Below, piece after piece: positions 4,755-6,944 of a stretch of DNA of 6,944 bases. Under the pieces are notes generated by a model. The model saw only the letters and a list, made by a program, of their open reading frames with translations. It did not search any database and had not been told where the DNA came from. Each line of letters starts with the position of its first letter. Position 1 is the stretch's first letter. This DNA comes from Deltaproteobacteria bacterium (GTDB lineage Bacteria; Desulfobacterota; GWC2-55-46), in assembly GCA_016234955.1 (NCBI GenBank), contig JACRNN010000166.1, positions 1,057 to 8,000 on the forward strand. Reading direction: 5' to 3'. The position numbers and the translations under genes are program-made.

Positions 4755-5717
4755 ATGTCCACTACGATGATAAAGACGCATAAGGACAGAAACCACAGGT
4801 TCTACAACTCCTGGGCGCAAAAAAGGAAGTGGGTATCCATCGACCTCGTCAAATGGCTCGTCTTTTCCAGGAACAGGTTCAGGGAGGAAAAGAAAAGGCC
4901 GGTGGCGTTTCCGGTGGAGGCCGTGAATTTCGGCCTATTGAGCAAGGACAGCAGGGATTATATCGTATGGCTCGGCCATTCGACCGTCCTGATGCGCGTC
5001 GGGGGCAGGACGGTCATAACCGACCCGGTCTTCTGGGACGTGAACTTCCTTGTACGGAGGAAAACGAGATTCCCCGTGGACCCGGACGCGCTCCCCCATA
5101 TCGACTACGTGCTGATATCCCACGGCCACTACGACCACCTGAACACAAAGAGCGTAAGGTTCCTCAAAGAGAGGTTCGACCCGGTGTTCGTCTCCGGCCC
5201 TGGCTATAAAGACTACTTCAGGTCAGCTGGCGTATCAAGATGCTCGCCCATAGGCTGGTGGGAGGCGCTCTCTGGCCCCGGCGTAAGGATAACCTCGCTT
5301 CCGGTGCAGCACTGGTCGAGAAGGACGATATTCGACGCGAACAAGATGCTCTGGTGCGGCTTTTTGATAGAGAACCTCCTGAGCGGGAAGAAGTACTGCT
5401 GGCTGGGGGACACCGGCTATTTCGGCGGGTTCAAGGACATAGGGGAGCGGTTCGGCCCCATGGACTTCCTCCTGGTCCCGGTCGGCGCTTATGAGCCGCG
5501 TTGGTTCATGAAGCCTAACCATATGAACCCGGAAGAGGCCCTTATCGCGGCGCGGGACCTGAGGGCAAAAACCGTCATCCCGATACACTGGGGCACCTTC
5601 GACCTGACGGACGAGCCGCTCTATCTCCCGATCGAGCGCCTAAAGGAGGTCTATGACGACAAGTCCGGGATGGAGCTTAAGATATTGAACCACGGAGGGC
5701 ATTTAGTGGTGGAGTAA
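4755..5717 (+). CDS. MBL-fold metal-dependent hydrolase, NAPE-PLD-like
   Basis: This 320-residue metallo-beta-lactamase-fold protein resembles the NAPE-PLD/RomA branch. Metal ligands are complete: HGHYDH (H123, H125, D127, H128), H186 in VQHWS, D219 in WLGDTGY and H278 in IPIHWGTF. Branch-typical segments include WLGHST (72-77), ITDPVF (88-93), WCGFLIE (200-206), GAYEPRWFM (244-252), HMNPEEA (256-262) and LTDEPLYLP (284-292). Mammalian NAPE-PLD cleaves N-acyl phosphatidylethanolamine; most bacterial relatives have no confirmed substrate, so phospholipid hydrolysis is only a possibility. No signal peptide is seen, so it is probably cytoplasmic or peripheral. The start is 6 bp after the yacP stop with no strong Shine-Dalgarno, suggesting translational coupling. 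An in-frame ATG at 4767 is an alternative start, and an out-of-frame ATG lies at 4751. Confidence 0.87.
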   Translation: MSTTMIKTHKDRNHRFYNSWAQKRKWVSIDLVKWLVFSRNRFREEKKRPVAFPVEAVNFGLLSKDSRDYIVWLGHSTVLMRVGGRTVITDPVFWDVNFLVRRKTRFPVDPDALPHIDYVLISHGHYDHLNTKSVRFLKERFDPVFVSGPGYKDYFRSAGVSRCSPIGWWEALSGPGVRITSLPVQHWSRRTIFDANKMLWCGFLIENLLSGKKYCWLGDTGYFGGFKDIGERFGPMDFLLVPVGAYEPRWFMKPNHMNPEEALIAARDLRAKTVIPIHWGTFDLTDEPLYLPIERLKEVYDDKSGMELKILNHGGHLVVE

Positions 5718-5730
5718 AATTGAACCACCC

Positions 5731-5744
5731 CGGAGCAAGCTCCG
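5731..5744. repeat. Short hairpin CGGAGC-AA-GCTCCG between convergent genes
   Basis: A perfect 6-bp stem with a 2-nt loop lies 14 nt after the hydrolase stop, in the 67-bp gap before the plsY stop. Neither side has a T-run, so it is a weak terminator candidate at best. It resembles the short GGAGC-AA-GCTCC palindromes found between genes in many bacteria. Confidence 0.4.
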
Positions 5745-5784
5745 TGATATCCGGAGGAAATACTAAACCCTTCACACCTTCGCT

Positions 5785-6387
5785 TCACTTGCCACTAATC
5801 TTATTCTCCTTCCCGGCGGTAAGCCTCCTTATATTGTCAGTGTGTTTTATTATGATGAGGACGCTTATGATTACCCCCATCGGCACGTAGGGCCTGCCCC
5901 CCCTGATGAAGGAGAGGAATACCGGGAGCGAGACCGAGGCGAGCATGGAGCCGAGGGAGACGTATCTTTTAACAAGCACCACGATCAAAAATACCGCGCC
6001 GCTCAGTAGAGTCGCTATGGGAGATATGACGAGCATTATCCCGCATGCGGTAGCCACCCCTTTGCCGCCCCTGAACTTCAGGTATACGGGGAAGAGGTGA
6101 CCGATGAAGGCGGCAAGGGCCACGAGGCTCACAAAGATGGGGTCCGGGTCGACAAGCAAGGCTATGTACGCCGGAAACGCGCCCTTGACGATGTCCCCCG
6201 CGAGCGTCAATACGCCGGCGGCCTTTCCGGAGGTGCGCCCGACGTTCGTCGCGCCGATGTTCCCGCTCCCGGCGGTCCTCGGGTCGGCCTTGCCGAACGC
6301 CCTTGAAACGACTATCCCGGTCGGGACCGAGCCGAGCAGATAGGCCAAAGGTATCAGGGCGAGGTAGAGAGTTGGGGTTGAGGGCAT
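5785..6387 (-). CDS. plsY: Acyl-phosphate:glycerol-3-phosphate acyltransferase
   Basis: This 200-residue inner-membrane enzyme transfers an acyl chain from acyl-phosphate (made by PlsX) to glycerol 3-phosphate, the first step of phospholipid synthesis. The three PlsY motifs are present: GSGNIGATNVGR (40-51), FRGGKGVAT (105-113) and HTDNIRRL (182-189). Several hydrophobic segments fit the family topology, at about 7-28, 56-78, 84-100, 112-138 and 144-180. The length is typical. The ATG gives the usual short lead before LAYLLGSVPTG; the Shine-Dalgarno is poor and no better start is visible. It converges with the hydrolase gene. The basic tail GKENKISGK is a little longer than needed for the last motif. 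Confidence 0.97.
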   Translation of the reverse strand: MPSTPTLYLALIPLAYLLGSVPTGIVVSRAFGKADPRTAGSGNIGATNVGRTSGKAAGVLTLAGDIVKGAFPAYIALLVDPDPIFVSLVALAAFIGHLFPVYLKFRGGKGVATACGIMLVISPIATLLSGAVFLIVVLVKRYVSLGSMLASVSLPVFLSFIRGGRPYVPMGVIISVLIIIKHTDNIRRLTAGKENKISGK

Positions 6388-6449
6388 AAGGGGCGTCTAA
6401 GAAATTGTTGCCAGCGGTATGAGATATTTTTTGTAAATTTAAAAAGGGG

Positions 6450-6455
6450 TATAAT
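6450..6455 (+). promoter_or_regulatory. Perfect TATAAT hexamer of unknown use
   Basis: TATAAT lies in an AT-rich stretch upstream of plsY, on the opposite strand. The -35 position 17 bp upstream is only T-rich (6427-6432). No convincing gene follows on the plus strand until the IS at about 6807, so this may be fortuitous. Confidence 0.25.
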
Positions 6456-6547
6456 CCTCAAGGGGTTGTATGTAAATCTATTTCTATTCGCTCGCCTGAC
6501 CCCTAAGCCCAAGCCGCGCTCAGGGACGCTCGTTATACATTTTCATA

Positions 6548-6605
6548 GCTGGCGCAGCCTGCTCTACAAGGCTATATTGGCACAGAGAGGATGGTGTTAG
6601 CCAGC
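6548..6605. other. 58-nt inverted-repeat structure
   Basis: GCTGGC (6548-6553) pairs with GCCAGC (6600-6605), with a smaller AGCC/GGCT hairpin inside on the left. It starts 4 nt beyond the stop of the proline-rich minus-strand gene and could be a structured 3' end. No T-run follows on either strand, so it is not a standard terminator. Confidence 0.3.
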
Positions 6606-6609
6606 AAAT

Positions 6610-6762
6610 CTATTCTTTTTTTGGCGGCTTTACAGGTGGCATTGGCTTTGTATGCTGAACAGGGGGCAATCCCCTATCTTTTACTAATGGTTCAGGTGGT
6701 TCAGGTCTTTTTTGGGGGGGAATCGGCGGGACCTGGGGCTGTGGTTTTTTCTGATCACTCAT
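6610..6762 (-). CDS. Small proline-rich hypothetical protein (50 residues)
   Basis: This short gene encodes 50 residues, 17 of them proline, the rest mostly Lys, Glu, Gln and Val. It begins MSDQKKPQPQVPPIPPQK and ends KPMPPVKPPKKE, with PP pairs at 12-13, 15-16, 22-23, 33-34, 42-43 and 46-47. There is no signal peptide or membrane segment, and it should be disordered. A strong Shine-Dalgarno, GGAGGA, sits 7 nt upstream of the ATG on the minus strand (6775-6770), which argues for a real gene. I do not recognise the family. It is more AT-rich than the surrounding genes. The predicted IS end at about 6807 is only some 45 bp upstream, so its native promoter may have been displaced. Proline-rich runs of this kind can stall ribosomes and need EF-P, or bind partner domains, but neither is shown. 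Confidence 0.6.
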   Translation of the reverse strand: MSDQKKPQPQVPPIPPQKRPEPPEPLVKDRGLPPVQHTKPMPPVKPPKKE

Positions 6763-6806
6763 TATTCGTTCCTCCACTGTTATAAAAATTATTGAAATAG
6801 ATATCG

Positions 6807-6944
6807 TAAGCTTCCCCTAAAAGTAGACATGTAATAAGTAGAGCTTTCTGGCAAAATAAAGCCAGGAGGTTCACATGAAGAAGTCCCGTTTTACCGAGTC
6901 TCAGATCGTAGCCGTGCTCAAGGAGGCTGAATCCGGCGTTCCCG
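6807..6944 (+). mobile_element. Left end of an IS3-family insertion sequence (partial)
   Basis: The stretch CCCCTAAAAGTAGACATG (6814-6831) resembles the terminal inverted repeats of IS3-family elements, which typically read CCCC-AAAAGT-GACA a few bases inside the tip. The tip is placed at about 6807 by analogy only. The reading frame starting at 6875 supports the call. The right end and target duplication lie outside the window. Confidence 0.55.
6875..6944 (+). CDS. IS3-family transposase OrfA, N-terminal fragment (cut by window end)
   Basis: The 23 visible codons read MKKSRFTESQIVAVLKEAE followed by SGVP. This is the hallmark start of IS3-family OrfA proteins (K-SRFTE-QIV-L-EAE-G), the helix-turn-helix DNA-binding subunit that is joined to the OrfB DDE integrase domain by a -1 frameshift. 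AGGAGG (6864-6869) lies 5 nt upstream of the ATG. The gene runs off the window, so whether the element is intact cannot be judged. Confidence 0.9.
   Translation, partial: MKKSRFTESQIVAVLKEAESGVP

Noticed and set aside
6466..6600. 45-codon plus-strand frame starting at TTG
   Set aside because: It needs a TTG start, has only a weak ribosome site and no recognisable features, and a frame this long is not rare by chance.
6548..6605. tRNA-like structure
   Set aside because: The terminal stem resembles an acceptor stem, but the span is only 58 nt and there is no T-arm consensus or credible anticodon arm.
6591..6785. 64-codon plus-strand frame overlapping the proline-rich gene
   Set aside because: It has no ribosome binding site, and the opposite strand has a strong Shine-Dalgarno and a clearly biased proline composition. 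The two lie on the same DNA and the minus-strand reading is better supported.

Overview
The window is a chromosomal stretch of a moderately GC-rich, probably Gram-negative bacterium. The diderm inference rests on a stand-alone RfaE2-type enzyme of LPS heptose synthesis. A PII protein with the uridylylation tyrosine and a type I glutamine synthetase with the adenylylation tyrosine give a proteobacteria-like nitrogen circuit. Heavy use of AGG (Arg) and ATA (Ile) codons in otherwise GC-rich genes would fit a Desulfobacterota- or Nitrospirota-like lineage, but that placement is inference only.

Layout. 1-187: window edge with an AT-rich inverted repeat and a fragment of a dispersed repeat. 188-1488 (+): a ComF-family phosphoribosyltransferase and rfaE2, separated by a 67-bp hairpin repeat. 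1489-1917: gene-free, packed with palindromic repeat modules and ending in a strong rho-independent terminator. 1918-3798 (-): glnB then glnA in transcription order, with a second hairpin repeat between them. 3799-4241: gene-free, holding a nested 180-bp MITE-like element and the promoter of the next operon. 4242-5717 (+): a YacP-like NYN-domain nuclease and a NAPE-PLD-like metallo-beta-lactamase hydrolase, 6 bp apart. 5785-6387 (-): plsY, convergent with the hydrolase gene. 6388-6944: a short minus-strand gene for a 50-residue proline-rich peptide (6610-6762), then the left end and first 23 codons of an IS3-family orfA, cut by the window end.

The genes are mostly core housekeeping: nitrogen assimilation and its PII sensor, LPS heptose activation, phospholipid acylation and RNA turnover. 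The unusual content is between them. At least four repeats (64-100, 898-964, 3354-3400, 3885-4064) share a related terminal sequence. A separate 62-bp sequence occurs twice, identical and inverted, on either side of the glnB-glnA locus. I see no defence system, CRISPR array, tRNA, rRNA or riboswitch, and no convincing new multi-gene system. The best candidates for something undescribed are the proline-rich peptide and the repeat family.
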